Shown here: positions 17,112-26,512 of the stretch, one piece after another
Layout: every line of letters begins with the position of its first letter
How positions within the stretch are numbered: position 1 is the first letter of the stretch
Origin: an uncultured Dokdonia sp.
GTDB taxonomy: Bacteria; Bacteroidota; Bacteroidia; Flavobacteriales; Flavobacteriaceae
Assembly (NCBI RefSeq): GCF_947492815.1
Contig: NZ_CANLOB010000003.1
Span: forward strand, 186,001 to 250,000
Reading direction: 5' to 3'
DNA: 64,000 nt
Made by a program: the position numbers and the translations under genes
Notes under the pieces: model-generated
What the model saw: the letters and a program-made list of their open reading frames with translations, nothing else
The model's database searches: none
Told to the model about the DNA's origin: nothing

Positions 17112-19204
17112 TGGGCATTATTAAAAAAATTGTACTACTCGCAGCTTTAGCAAGTACCACACTTGTATTCTCGCAAAAAGAGCAAGAGCGCGATAGCTTA
17201 AAGCAAGCACTTTCCTTAAAGGTTGTAGATTCTGTAAAGCATAAGACTTATATACATTTAATACGAAATTACTTCCCTCACGAAATTGATAGCGCTGCAC
17301 ACTACGGCAAAGAGATGTTGCACTTTTCTGAAAAGAATAATTACACTAAGGGCGTTATAAAATCTAATATAATTTTAGCAAAAATAAACCGGACTCTAAA
17401 AAATAATGATGAAGGTCTAAAGCAGGATAGTTTAGCGTATGAGTTGGCACATAAAATACAAGATACTACCCAAATGCGAGACGCCCTGATAGGGATTACA
17501 AAGTATTATGTTATCACAAATAATCTTGTTGACGCTAAAAAATACGGGCTTCAAACTCTAGAATTAAGTAATAAAGAAAACACACCCATAAATACCCAAA
17601 TCGAAATAGCTATAACCCAAAGTTTTATCTATAAAAGCTTTGAAGAATACGAAGCTTCTATTGCTATTTTGTTTCCTCTTAGAGAGCATCTTAACAATCC
17701 TGAAGTATTGGATATACGCAAGCAAGAAATAAACAAAAAACTTGCCGAAACCTATGAGTTAAGTAAAGACTACACAAAAGCACTTACCTACTATAAGGAG
17801 GCACTTGGATATGCTACAAAGACCAATATTTTACTCAAAAAAATGTTGCTTACACTTAATGTTGGGAATGTGTATGACATGATAGACAGTATCCAGCAGG
17901 CAAAATCGTATAACCTACAAGCCTATCAACTTATAGAAGACAATAAAGCGTATGCAGCTTACAAACCATACATTGCATCTCGATTGGGAAGTAATTATAT
18001 GAAACTAAAGGATTATGAGAGTGCCTCCATAAATTTTAATCGCATTCTGGAATATGGTAAAGAGACCCAAAATAATTTTATGATTGCTAATGCATATGTA
18101 AACCTGGGTGATGTTTTAATGAAACAAAATAAAATCACCGAAGCCAAAAAGATGCTAAACAACTCTAAAAAACGTTACTTAAAAGAGCTTCACAAAACAA
18201 ATCCTAAGGAACGCTTAACTGTTTATGAGGCTTTAATAGCTATAGATACACTTCAAAAGAAGTACGATAAAAAAACTTTTGAAAATCAAATGGCATACTT
18301 TAAGTTAAAGGATAGCCTCGATAATAAAAAGGTACAACAAAAGATAGCCAATATAGAACTGCAGTACCAAGCATCACAAAAAGATGAAAAAATAAAGCTA
18401 CTAGATGCACACAATGACGCGCATCATCTTTTAATAGAAAAAGAAAAAAATAACGTTCTAACACTTAGAATCATAGGGTTACTTTTACTATTGTTAGGCA
18501 TTTTACTCTACTACAAATTTCATTCAAAGCAAAAAGCCCTGCGCATTATAGATGAGCAAAAAAGAGAATTAGAAATAAGAAATCGTGAGAACGAACTTTT
18601 AACCCAAGAGATGCATCATAGGGTTAAAAACAATCTTCAGATTATAATGACCTTACTTTCTTCTTCTTCAAACAAGGATAATCTTGCGCATAATGATGTA
18701 AAAAATATACTCAAGGAGAGTAAAAATAAAATTAAAACAATGGCACTTATTCACCAGGACTTGTATGCAAGTAAAGAGAAAGGTGCTGGTGATATTCTTG
18801 CTTCTTCCTATTTTGCTAATTTAATAACAAATATAAAGAAATCATATACCGTCGTAAAGGAGCGTGAAATTGTTATACGTCACAAATTTGAAGATATTAA
18901 AGTCCCTTTAAATATAGGTGTACCTTTAGGGCTTATTGTAAATGAACTTTTAACAAATGCCATAAAATATGCTTTTGAAAAAAAAGAGGATAATGTGATT
19001 GATGTCGCTTTCGCGAAAGCGGAAAATGAAGACGCACTAACGCTTACAATTAAAGATAATGGTGTTGGGTTTAAAAAAGAAACTCTTGAAAACGGTAGCT
19101 TTGGGATTTTAATGGTGCGCGGTTTAGTAGAGCAACTCGACGGGAAGATATCTATAAATCATCTAGACGGCGTTGCTTATGAAATCACCATACCAAATCA
19201 ATAG
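17111..19204 (+). CDS. TPR-containing sensor histidine kinase (HisKA_2 type)
   Basis: A 697-residue kinase with GTG start overlapping the upstream stop. It has a signal peptide (LLAALASTTLVFS), a periplasmic tetratricopeptide array (about 45-400), a short coiled coil, one transmembrane helix (IIGLLLLLLGILLYYKF, about 450-470), a dimerisation domain of the HisKA_2 type with His in LTQEMHHRVKNNLQ, and an ATPase domain with N box (NELLTNAIKYAF) and G box (DNGVGFKKE). An exact GCTTTCGCGAAAGC palindrome lies inside the gene and encodes Ala-Phe-Ala-Lys-Ala between N and G boxes. It should phosphorylate the NtrC-type regulator. HisKA_2 kinases are not the usual partners of NtrC regulators. Confidence 0.92.
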   Translation: MGIIKKIVLLAALASTTLVFSQKEQERDSLKQALSLKVVDSVKHKTYIHLIRNYFPHEIDSAAHYGKEMLHFSEKNNYTKGVIKSNIILAKINRTLKNNDEGLKQDSLAYELAHKIQDTTQMRDALIGITKYYVITNNLVDAKKYGLQTLELSNKENTPINTQIEIAITQSFIYKSFEEYEASIAILFPLREHLNNPEVLDIRKQEINKKLAETYELSKDYTKALTYYKEALGYATKTNILLKKMLLTLNVGNVYDMIDSIQQAKSYNLQAYQLIEDNKAYAAYKPYIASRLGSNYMKLKDYESASINFNRILEYGKETQNNFMIANAYVNLGDVLMKQNKITEAKKMLNNSKKRYLKELHKTNPKERLTVYEALIAIDTLQKKYDKKTFENQMAYFKLKDSLDNKKVQQKIANIELQYQASQKDEKIKLLDAHNDAHHLLIEKEKNNVLTLRIIGLLLLLLGILLYYKFHSKQKALRIIDEQKRELEIRNRENELLTQEMHHRVKNNLQIIMTLLSSSSNKDNLAHNDVKNILKESKNKIKTMALIHQDLYASKEKGAGDILASSYFANLITNIKKSYTVVKEREIVIRHKFEDIKVPLNIGVPLGLIVNELLTNAIKYAFEKKEDNVIDVAFAKAENEDALTLTIKDNGVGFKKETLENGSFGILMVRGLVEQLDGKISINHLDGVAYEITIPNQ

Positions 19205-19214
19205 CTATTCTTTT

Positions 19215-19988
19215 CTAAAAAAAGATGCCTTCTGTAGTTGTACGAAGCAATGTGCGCTTTTCGTTTTCCAGCAAAATATCTGCCCTATGCGCCACTGCAT
19301 AATTATCTAAAATGACAACGTCTCCTACTTCCCATTGATGCTCTATTAACGAAGCCTCATTAGAAAGTCGCTCATTAATGTAGTTAAAAATGTGGTTGCT
19401 TATTTTTATAGGTAACGGTTTTTCGTTATCCCGATAATCTACTATATCTGTAGAGAAACCAATGTCAAAATAAATAGTGTCTTTACCACTAAAAGGGTGC
19501 TTCCAACGTAAAGGATGCACAACCTTATCGCGATATACGACACCGTAGTCTAACCAACGTTTTTTATCTTTTTCTGGCAAGTTTACACTAAGATTTACCA
19601 AGGAGGCAAAAGAAGTTGCTGTACCAGATTGTGGTATTTCTATCATTTGAAAAACACTCAAATGCGACGGTCTCTCTTGGTATGAATTATCAGAATGCCA
19701 GAAAACACCAGAACCTTTTGTAACCTTTGCGTCACTTTTACGTTCTTCAACTTGAGCAGGCGGAATAGAATATACCACAGGTAACTCTACAGTTCCTAAC
19801 AAACGTGTAAAATCTATTTGCTCCTTCTCTGACCATTTACGTTTTCCTCTAATGACAACCACGCTGTGGGTAGTAATTAACTGTTTAATTTGGTCAGCAG
19901 TAGACTTGTCTACTGTTGTGATATCAAAAACGTCTTCCATCTCAATACCGATGTATTGATTTAACTTTTTAAACTTTAGAGTATTCAT
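19215..19988 (-). CDS. TauD/TfdA-family Fe(II)/2-oxoglutarate dioxygenase
   Basis: A 257-residue cytosolic enzyme. The iron-binding facial triad is visible as His-x-Asp in VFWHSDNSYQ (about residue 98) and a distal His in NYAVAHRAD (about residue 235). The 2-oxoglutarate-binding Arg follows in RTLLRTT. The family hydroxylates small substrates such as taurine, alkyl sulfonates or amino acids; the substrate cannot be told here. The gene converges on the kinase gene and is 44 bases beyond the ECF sigma factor gene on the same strand, so it may belong to a two-gene transcript. Confidence 0.88.
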   Translation of the reverse strand: MNTLKFKKLNQYIGIEMEDVFDITTVDKSTADQIKQLITTHSVVVIRGKRKWSEKEQIDFTRLLGTVELPVVYSIPPAQVEERKSDAKVTKGSGVFWHSDNSYQERPSHLSVFQMIEIPQSGTATSFASLVNLSVNLPEKDKKRWLDYGVVYRDKVVHPLRWKHPFSGKDTIYFDIGFSTDIVDYRDNEKPLPIKISNHIFNYINERLSNEASLIEHQWEVGDVVILDNYAVAHRADILLENEKRTLLRTTTEGIFF

Positions 19989-20032
19989 AATAGTTAAGTG
20001 CTATTAAAATTTATTTTTGCTATGATTTACTT

Positions 20033-20593
20033 TTAAATAGCATAATCATATTTTTCTAAATACATTGCTATGGCTTTTCTAGCTCTACTCATTAATACCC
20101 AAGCATTGTTTTTTGAAATACTAAGTTTATCGCATATCTCCTCAGTACTTAACTCATCATACACGCGTAATTTCAACACCTTGGCTTGACTTATAGGTAT
20201 CTGAGTAAGACTTTCTTTCAGCACGTTTTCTAAAGTTTTAAGATGTATATCAGCAAGTGTGGACGCTTCACTTTCGGTAATTGCGGTGGTGTAATAAAAT
20301 GCCTCTTGATACTCTTCGTGAGAAATTGTATATTTTCTCATTCTACCTTTGTAAGACCCTTCTCTTCGGTAATAATCAATGATTTTGTGCTTGAGGATGC
20401 CAACTAGCCACGTACGTTCAGTAGATTTTTGCTGGAAATTATCTTTAGCTTTTAAGGCTGCAAGAAAAGTATCTGATATAATCTCTTCTACATCTAGCAT
20501 ATTAGAAACTCGAGCTTTTGTATAGTTTTTTAGAAAATTATAATAATTATCCATCCATTTTTCAGCATTAATAGTATCCTTTTTGAGGTGCAT
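20033..20593 (-). CDS. ECF-type RNA polymerase sigma factor
   Basis: A 186-residue sigma-70 family protein. Region 2 (about 10-80) has DVEEIISDTFLAALKAKDNF and WLVGILKHKIIDYYRR. Region 4 (about 125-180) has QIPISQAKVLKLRVYDELSTEEICDKLSISKNNAWVLMSRARKAI, the helix-turn-helix for the -35 element. Length and layout are normal. No anti-sigma factor gene is adjacent, which is unusual for ECF factors. The 540-base upstream region may hold its own promoter. Confidence 0.9.
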   Translation of the reverse strand: MHLKKDTINAEKWMDNYYNFLKNYTKARVSNMLDVEEIISDTFLAALKAKDNFQQKSTERTWLVGILKHKIIDYYRREGSYKGRMRKYTISHEEYQEAFYYTTAITESEASTLADIHLKTLENVLKESLTQIPISQAKVLKLRVYDELSTEEICDKLSISKNNAWVLMSRARKAIAMYLEKYDYAI

Positions 20594-21135
20594 TGGTGAT
20601 CTTTTTTACTCCTATCATAAAAAAATCATACCAACGTATAATTATTTGATTACCATATGTTTAAAAAAAAATATTTTTGTAAAGAAACACAACATATTGT
20701 ACTATTCCTAAAAAAACTCACTTTTCTGTTGTATAAATGTACCTCGGTACAACTTATCTCATAAAAATAGTTGTTACTATCTAACTAAGAGGTATTTTTT
20801 ACCGTTAAATTATTAAAAACATAACACTTCAAATTTTAATTCTTGAACTTTTTTCTTCTACCAGTATTTGTGGAGTTACAAAATATTGTATACTTATTTC
20901 ATCTTTATTAAATACAAATATTTGATTATTAGTGTTTTATTATAATTTATTGGAATGGCATTGACTTTGGGTACTTTTTTATGACATAGAACTATTTAAA
21001 CCTAAATGAAAGGTTCAGAAGAATATACAATCTGTCAGGAAATAGGTGTATTTCAGAGGGCTATGTTTCGTCGCATCTTTGTACCAACAAAAAACAAATA
21101 CTGAATAATAATAACATAATTAAAAATCAGAAATT
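20594..21135. other. Divergent intergenic region
   Basis: No gene is seen in about 540 bases between the ECF sigma factor and the intact CMD. It is strongly AT-rich. CATCTTTG near 21075 is a possible -7 element of the CMD gene. Confidence 0.4.
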
Positions 21136-21687
21136 ATGAGCACATTTAATGTCCCAACAAGAGAAGAAGTAAGCACAATCAATCAAGCCATTTTCGATAA
21201 TCTAGAAAAGCAAGTAGGTTTTGTACCTAACCTTTATGCAACATACGCATACTCAGAAAATGCATTGAAAAACTATCTAAACTTCGCAGGAGCTAAAACA
21301 TCGCTTAAAGGAAAAGAAAAAGAAGCTATAAGTCTGGCTGTGAGTCAAGTAAACAATTGTGAATACTGTCTATCTGCACACACGGCTTTAGGAAAAATGA
21401 ACGGTTTTACAGATGGCCAAATATTAGAACTAAGAGCTGGTAAGGCATCTTTTGATAACAAACTAGATGCGCTCGCGAGATTATCAAAGAATATCACAGA
21501 AAATAGAGGAAATACGGATACAGCGGTGCTTGAAAACTTTTTTAAAGCAGGATGGACTAAAGAAAATTTAATCGATACTATTTCCTTAGTAGGTGATAAG
21601 ACCATTTCAAATTATATCAATAACACAACGCAAATACCTGTAGATTTTCCTGTAGCAGTACCACTTGAAGCAGAATTAGCTTCCTGA
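21136..21687 (+). CDS. AhpD-like carboxymuconolactone decarboxylase family protein (intact)
   Basis: A 183-residue protein of the CMD/AhpD peroxidase-related family. The active site CEYCLSAH (about residues 76-83) has the CxxCxxxH arrangement used for peroxide or alkylhydroperoxide reduction. The N-terminal segment FVPNLYATYAYS and the C-terminal NITENRGNTDTAVLENFF fit the family. It is the only functional one of three copies in this window; two remnants lie at 1714-1956 and about 2200-2690. It stands alone, with a terminator directly after it, and was probably the parent or sister of both remnants. Confidence 0.9.
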   Translation: MSTFNVPTREEVSTINQAIFDNLEKQVGFVPNLYATYAYSENALKNYLNFAGAKTSLKGKEKEAISLAVSQVNNCEYCLSAHTALGKMNGFTDGQILELRAGKASFDNKLDALARLSKNITENRGNTDTAVLENFFKAGWTKENLIDTISLVGDKTISNYINNTTQIPVDFPVAVPLEAELAS

Positions 21688-21709
21688 AAATAGTAGATTT
21701 TTCCATGAG

Positions 21710-21746
21710 AAAGGCTCGTTTTACAAACACGAACGAGCCTTTTTTC
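21710..21746 (+). terminator. Terminator of the intact CMD gene
   Basis: AAGGCTCGTT and AACGAGCCTT form a 10-bp stem with a 10-base loop, followed by T5. Confidence 0.85.
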
Positions 21747-21851
21747 TTTGAATTACTATAGCTTATTACGCTTTAACGCTGCACTCTCCTGAAGGTCGTG
21801 AAATTCCTTCGTTCGTTTTCACGAAAGCGTACACATAACTATCACATCACA

Positions 21852-22776
21852 ATGAAACTATTTTACCTTTTTATTGTCCTATTTATTTCTGTAAGCAGTT
21901 TTGCGCAGACCACAACCGATGATGATCATTATCAACCTGAAGTCGAAATAGGAACGGATAATGATTTTTTAGTCATTGTTGCAGAGTCTGACAAATATTA
22001 CACTTACGGTATCAATAGCACTTTTATATGGCGTAATGAAAAATCTATCTTTTTAGATAAATGGTTTTCAAAAAAAACAGGCTACTTTCAAAGTGTAGGT
22101 CTTAACGTAACATATAAGCCTACACGCCATATTATGAAAGAGAAGGTATAGAAACAGATAGGCCCTATGAAGAGTTTGATGTCACCTATGGGTTTAAGAA
22201 ATCCTTTTAAGCTTTGGTGTCGATTTAGGGATTTTAGAACCAGATTCCCAAGCAGGAGCATCATAAAATTGGTTTCACAAGCTCGTATCTGGAGCCCCAG
22301 TTTTAGACAGGAGCAATCAGATATAAAATCAATTTGGGTTAAATCTAAGAGATACATATGCGCAAACTTTGTATGCAAGAAAAAACTTTGATGTGTATGG
22401 TATCACAGATGTCTCGTTAGGTAACATTGTTGCTTATGTAAACCCAGGTGTAAACTTTAGGTTAGGTGATTTTAATCCACTTTCTCAAACTGCTGCTTTT
22501 CAAAATTCATTACTGGCAAGCAAATAAAATAAGAAGTTTTATATGGGTGCTGGTATTGCACTTAAATTTTCGAGATTTAATGCCACCATACAAAGCGATA
22601 AGGTTGAAGACCTCAACCTTATGGATAGTGAGTTCATAAACAATCTATTTTTGAACAGTCACTATTCATCTAACCGATGATCTGTAGGTATGCGCTATAT
22701 GTATTCTAGAGGAGAATTGAGCGATAACGATAGTAAGTAATTTACAATGCTTACGGGCTCGTATCGATTTAATTAA
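21852..22776 (+). pseudogene. Frameshifted LpxR-family (DUF2219) lipid A deacylase pseudogene
   Basis: The gene starts at 21852 with a clear signal peptide (MKLFYLFIVLFISVSSFAQ) and the barrel start typical of LpxR proteins (GTDNDFL, YYTYGINSTF). The frame then breaks. Near 22125 the signature IETDRPYEEFDVTYGF continues in another frame, and DVYGITDVSLGNIVAYVNPGVNF appears near 22390 in a third. The last barrel strand (TMLTGSYRFN) ends at 22776. Several stops and shifts separate these parts, so no full protein is made. The ancestor would have removed an acyl chain from lipid A in the outer membrane. A diverged copy of the dispersed palindrome precedes the start. Confidence 0.8.
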
Positions 22777-22939
22777 ATACCGAGTATTGCTTACTAAAAG
22801 CAGTAAAAAAATGGTTTTAAAAAACTAGTGACAAAACTTAATCCATCGGACTGAGCAAAGTGGTTTTTCAATTTGATGGTTGAAGGAGTTCGTTTCATCA
22901 TATAAGCGAGCTTTTTTTAAATTAAAAACTTAATAATCA

Positions 22940-23827
22940 ATGAATTTTATAAAAAATATTTTTTGTAGCATACTGTTTCTAGCTGGTATCATTTGCCAAG
23001 CACAGCTGGCAGATTTAGCTCGGATAGATTACACTATCTTACCAGCTAAAGATTCTGATTTTGAGTTTAATAGAACGAGAGCATCTTTTAACTATCCAAT
23101 AAAGTTGAATGATAATCAAACCTATTTATTTCTAGGACTCGACTATAGCAATATTAATATCACCTACGGTGATGAAGAAGTTCCTTTTGATAGAGATGAC
23201 CTGAATGGTTTTCAACTTATAGTTGTAAACATAGGGTATACTTCTAAAATAAACGAAAAGTGGCGTTTTGGTGCGCGTTTAACACCAGGTGTCAGTTCAA
23301 ACCTACGCGCTAGTGATTTAGACATTAAAGATATAGTTTTCTCTAGTGACGTCGTATTTATTAATGATAAGAAAGATGACCCAACGGCTCTTAAACCCAA
23401 CAGATTAATTCTGGGTGTTTCCTATTCTCAAAATAGAGGGTTTCCGTTTCCACTTCCGTTTATAAGTTATTATAGAAAGTTTGCAGAAAAATTTTCTTAT
23501 AACTTTGGTGTTCCTAAGTCTAATATTCAATATCATATTTCAGATGCACACCGAATAAAAGTTTATGCACAACTCGATGGATTTACGTCAAATATTCAAC
23601 AAGGCACAACCATAAATGATGAGCGTCCGGAGCGTTTTAATATGTCGCTCATACTTTCGGGACTTCAATATGAATTTCACTTTAAAGAACATTTTGAATT
23701 CTATTTAAGGAGTGCTTACATATTAGATAGAAGTGTCCAACTGCGAGATAGCAGGAATAATGAGATTTTTGAAATAGATAATAGCAATGGATTCTCGTTA
23801 AGTACCGGGTTGCGGATTAAGATATAA
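22940..23827 (+). CDS. DUF6268-like outer-membrane beta-barrel protein
   Basis: A 295-residue protein with a signal peptide (FCSILFLAGIICQAQ) and alternating beta-strand sequence throughout. Strands end in aromatic or charged residues (YLFLGLDYSN, KWRFGARLTPGV, FSLSTGLRIKI at the end). The pattern and length fit DUF6268 barrels common in Bacteroidota; the function is unknown. It follows the broken lpxR-like gene by 163 bases and is probably transcribed from its own promoter. Confidence 0.65.
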   Translation: MNFIKNIFCSILFLAGIICQAQLADLARIDYTILPAKDSDFEFNRTRASFNYPIKLNDNQTYLFLGLDYSNINITYGDEEVPFDRDDLNGFQLIVVNIGYTSKINEKWRFGARLTPGVSSNLRASDLDIKDIVFSSDVVFINDKKDDPTALKPNRLILGVSYSQNRGFPFPLPFISYYRKFAEKFSYNFGVPKSNIQYHISDAHRIKVYAQLDGFTSNIQQGTTINDERPERFNMSLILSGLQYEFHFKEHFEFYLRSAYILDRSVQLRDSRNNEIFEIDNSNGFSLSTGLRIKI

Positions 23828-24128
23828 TAGAGGCTAATTTAAATCTGAAAATATCCATAATTTCATATCATTGATAATGTGTTTATCAGATTAATATCTT
23901 CATTCAAAAAGTTTGAACTCTGTCCCTTCGCGGTCACAAATGGAAAGAAAACCATCAAAAATAATCAAGCTTGCTTAGATTTATTTTTTTGGTGGTTTTC
24001 TTTTATCAAAACGGCGCTTTTATGGACTATTATAGATAATACTTTTAAGGCTTCTTAAGAGTTCTTAGTATGTCTCTTTTATCTAATAATTTTACAAATA
24101 AGATAAAAATACTAATGTTACAATATCA

Positions 24129-24296
24129 CTATTTAAAATAATATTTATAGACCATTTCTAAAATAGACTCTCCTTGAATTTTTATTAAAATAAGTGAGAG
24201 TAGTACTGCAGCTGTTGTCGTTAAAATATAGAGTAATCCATACTTTACGATTGAGAAACGATTCTTATCTAATTCCTTTTTTAAATTTGAGTTCAT
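24129..24296 (-). CDS. Small single-pass membrane protein ending the lanthipeptide operon
   Basis: A 55-residue frame with ATG start. The N terminus is charged (MNSNLKKELDKNRFSI), one hydrophobic helix follows (YGLLYILTTTAAVLLSLILI, residues 19-38), and the tail is short and lysine- and tyrosine-rich. It begins 11 bases after the ABC exporter stop on the same strand, so it is the last gene of the lanthipeptide operon. I do not recognise it. It might be an immunity protein or a small partner of the exporter; both are guesses. Confidence 0.6.
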   Translation of the reverse strand: MNSNLKKELDKNRFSIVKYGLLYILTTTAAVLLSLILIKIQGESILEMVYKYYFK

Positions 24297-24307
24297 AGCT
24301 GTTCAAT

Positions 24308-26512
24308 TTAATTTCCTAATTCTAATTGGTTTTTAACTAAGTTGTAATAATCAGCTTTATTTTCAACCAATTTTTCATGGCTTCCTAATTCAACGATAGT
24401 TCCATTTTTCAATACAATAATTTGATCTGCATTTTTTACAGTACTCAAACGATGTGCTATAATTAGTACTGTTTTTTCTTTAAAAAATGATAATAAATTA
24501 TCGTGTATTACTTTTTCATTTTCTGCATCTAAAGCACTAGTAGCTTCATCAAAAAACACATAATGTGGATTTTTGTATACAGCTCGGGCTATCAAGATAC
24601 GTTGCCTTTGTCCTCCTGATATACCGTTACCTGCTTCTCCAATTTTGGTTTTTAATTTTAATGGTAATGAGGCTACAAATGATTCTATGTTAGCTACTTT
24701 AAGTGCATGATCTAATTTTTGATAATCTATGTTTTCATCTCCTGTAGCGATATTTCGTTCTATTGTATCAGAAAAGATATATCCATCTTGCATAACGACA
24801 CCACAATTACTTCTCCAACTCATTGGTGATATGTCTTGCAAGTTATGTTGGTTTATAGAAATACTTCCTTGTACAGGGTCAGAAAATTTAAGAAGTAATT
24901 TCATGAGTGTTGTTTTACCACTACCACTTGCTCCTACAATAGCTGTTGTCTTACCTTCTGGAATTAGTAAATTAATATCTTTTAATACTAAAGGAGAGTT
25001 TGGTCCTTCATATTGGAAATTTAAATTCTTGATATGAATTCCTCTAGGTCCTTCGTTTTGATTTATAAAATCTTGGTCTGTTAGTTGTAAATGATGTTCT
25101 TCCTCTTCTTCATCTTGATCTTGTACTTCACTTAATCTTTCGAAACTGAGTTTTGCATCTTGTAAAGAGCGAAAGAAGCGTATCAACTGACTCACAGGAG
25201 AGTTCATTTGTCCTATGATATAAGAGATTGCTAGCATAGAACCTATAGTTAGATTCCCTAAAATTACTTCTCTAACAGCAATAAAAGTGACTAAGATATT
25301 TTTTAATTGATTTACAAAATCAAAACCAATAAGTTGAAACTGGTCTAATTTTAGAATACGAATATTAACATTAAAAAGCTTTACTTGAATTTGCTCCCAT
25401 TCCTCTCTTTTGTAATCTTCAAATCCATTCAGTTTTATTTCTTCAATACCATTAATCATTTCATAGATAGAATCATGATTTTCACTATTGTTTTGAAAAC
25501 GATAGTAGTCTAATATTTTTCTTTTCTTTAAGAAGAGTGTAGACCAAATAATAGCGATAGCTGTTAGCAACGCATAAACAATAACAATTTTCACATCATA
25601 ATATAAGAGTACAAAGAAGAAGACAGAAAAGTTAATAACCGAAAATAAAGTAACTAGACTTTGAGACGTTAGGAAATTCTCAATACGTTCATAATCTTGA
25701 ATACGTTGTGTAAAATCTCCTGTAAGTTTAGTTTCAAAAAATTTAATAGGTAATCTCAATACTTTAGTTAAGAAATCAGAAATTATTGAAATATTAATAC
25801 GGGTTCCTATATAGAGCATGATCCAATTTCGGACAATTTCTATAATAGTAGATCCTAGAAATAAAAATACTTGTGCTAATAATATAGCAAAGACTATATT
25901 GAGACTTTTGAGATTAACTCCTTTATCTATTAATGTTTGTGTTAAAAAAGGGAATATTAATGTAAATAAACTTCCAGCAATAAGTCCTAATATTAATTGG
26001 AAAAACTCTTTCTTATATGGTTTTACAAAACGATACAAATATGAGAAATTAAGCTTGTTTTCTTTAGGGACTTCTTTGTCATAAAATTCTTCTGTAGGAG
26101 TTAAAAACAATGCGATTCCTTTATCTTCTGTTTTTAACCAAGACTCCTTAAACTCTTCTTCATTAAGTGAAAGAAAACCATAACCAGGATCAGCAATTTT
26201 AAATGTAAGTTTTTTAGTAAAAACATTTTTTGTGATTTTATGAAGAACAACAAAATGGTTTTGATGCCAATGCAATATACATGGGAATGATGATTCTCTA
26301 TATAATGCTTCTGGTGTTAATTGAGTAGGAAATGTTTCAAAACCAATATCTTGAGCTGCATCATTAATTGCTAGAAGACTTACGCCATCCCGGGATAGAA
26401 AAGAAATCTCTCTTAGGTGATTTAACGAATACTTTTTACCGTATTTGTGTGCGACCATAGCTAAACTAGCAGGTCCACAATCTGTCTGATCATGTTGTTC
26501 TATAAACTTCAT
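24308..26512 (-). CDS. Bacteriocin-processing ABC exporter with C39 peptidase domain
   Basis: A 734-residue exporter. The N-terminal C39 cysteine protease (about 1-135) has the catalytic Cys in QTDCGPASLAM and His in LHWHQNHFVVL. The membrane domain spans about 165-450 with six hydrophobic segments. The ATPase domain (about 490-730) has Walker A GASGSGKTT, signature ISGGQRQR, Walker B VFFDEATSALD and a switch His (IIAHRLS). Such proteins cleave the leader after a Gly-Gly-type site and export the mature peptide. The gene overlaps the end of LanB by 4 bases. No periplasmic adaptor (HlyD-like) or outer-membrane channel gene is visible in the cluster. Confidence 0.95.
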   Translation of the reverse strand: MKFIEQHDQTDCGPASLAMVAHKYGKKYSLNHLREISFLSRDGVSLLAINDAAQDIGFETFPTQLTPEALYRESSFPCILHWHQNHFVVLHKITKNVFTKKLTFKIADPGYGFLSLNEEEFKESWLKTEDKGIALFLTPTEEFYDKEVPKENKLNFSYLYRFVKPYKKEFFQLILGLIAGSLFTLIFPFLTQTLIDKGVNLKSLNIVFAILLAQVFLFLGSTIIEIVRNWIMLYIGTRINISIISDFLTKVLRLPIKFFETKLTGDFTQRIQDYERIENFLTSQSLVTLFSVINFSVFFFVLLYYDVKIVIVYALLTAIAIIWSTLFLKKRKILDYYRFQNNSENHDSIYEMINGIEEIKLNGFEDYKREEWEQIQVKLFNVNIRILKLDQFQLIGFDFVNQLKNILVTFIAVREVILGNLTIGSMLAISYIIGQMNSPVSQLIRFFRSLQDAKLSFERLSEVQDQDEEEEEHHLQLTDQDFINQNEGPRGIHIKNLNFQYEGPNSPLVLKDINLLIPEGKTTAIVGASGSGKTTLMKLLLKFSDPVQGSISINQHNLQDISPMSWRSNCGVVMQDGYIFSDTIERNIATGDENIDYQKLDHALKVANIESFVASLPLKLKTKIGEAGNGISGGQRQRILIARAVYKNPHYVFFDEATSALDAENEKVIHDNLLSFFKEKTVLIIAHRLSTVKNADQIIVLKNGTIVELGSHEKLVENKADYYNLVKNQLELGN

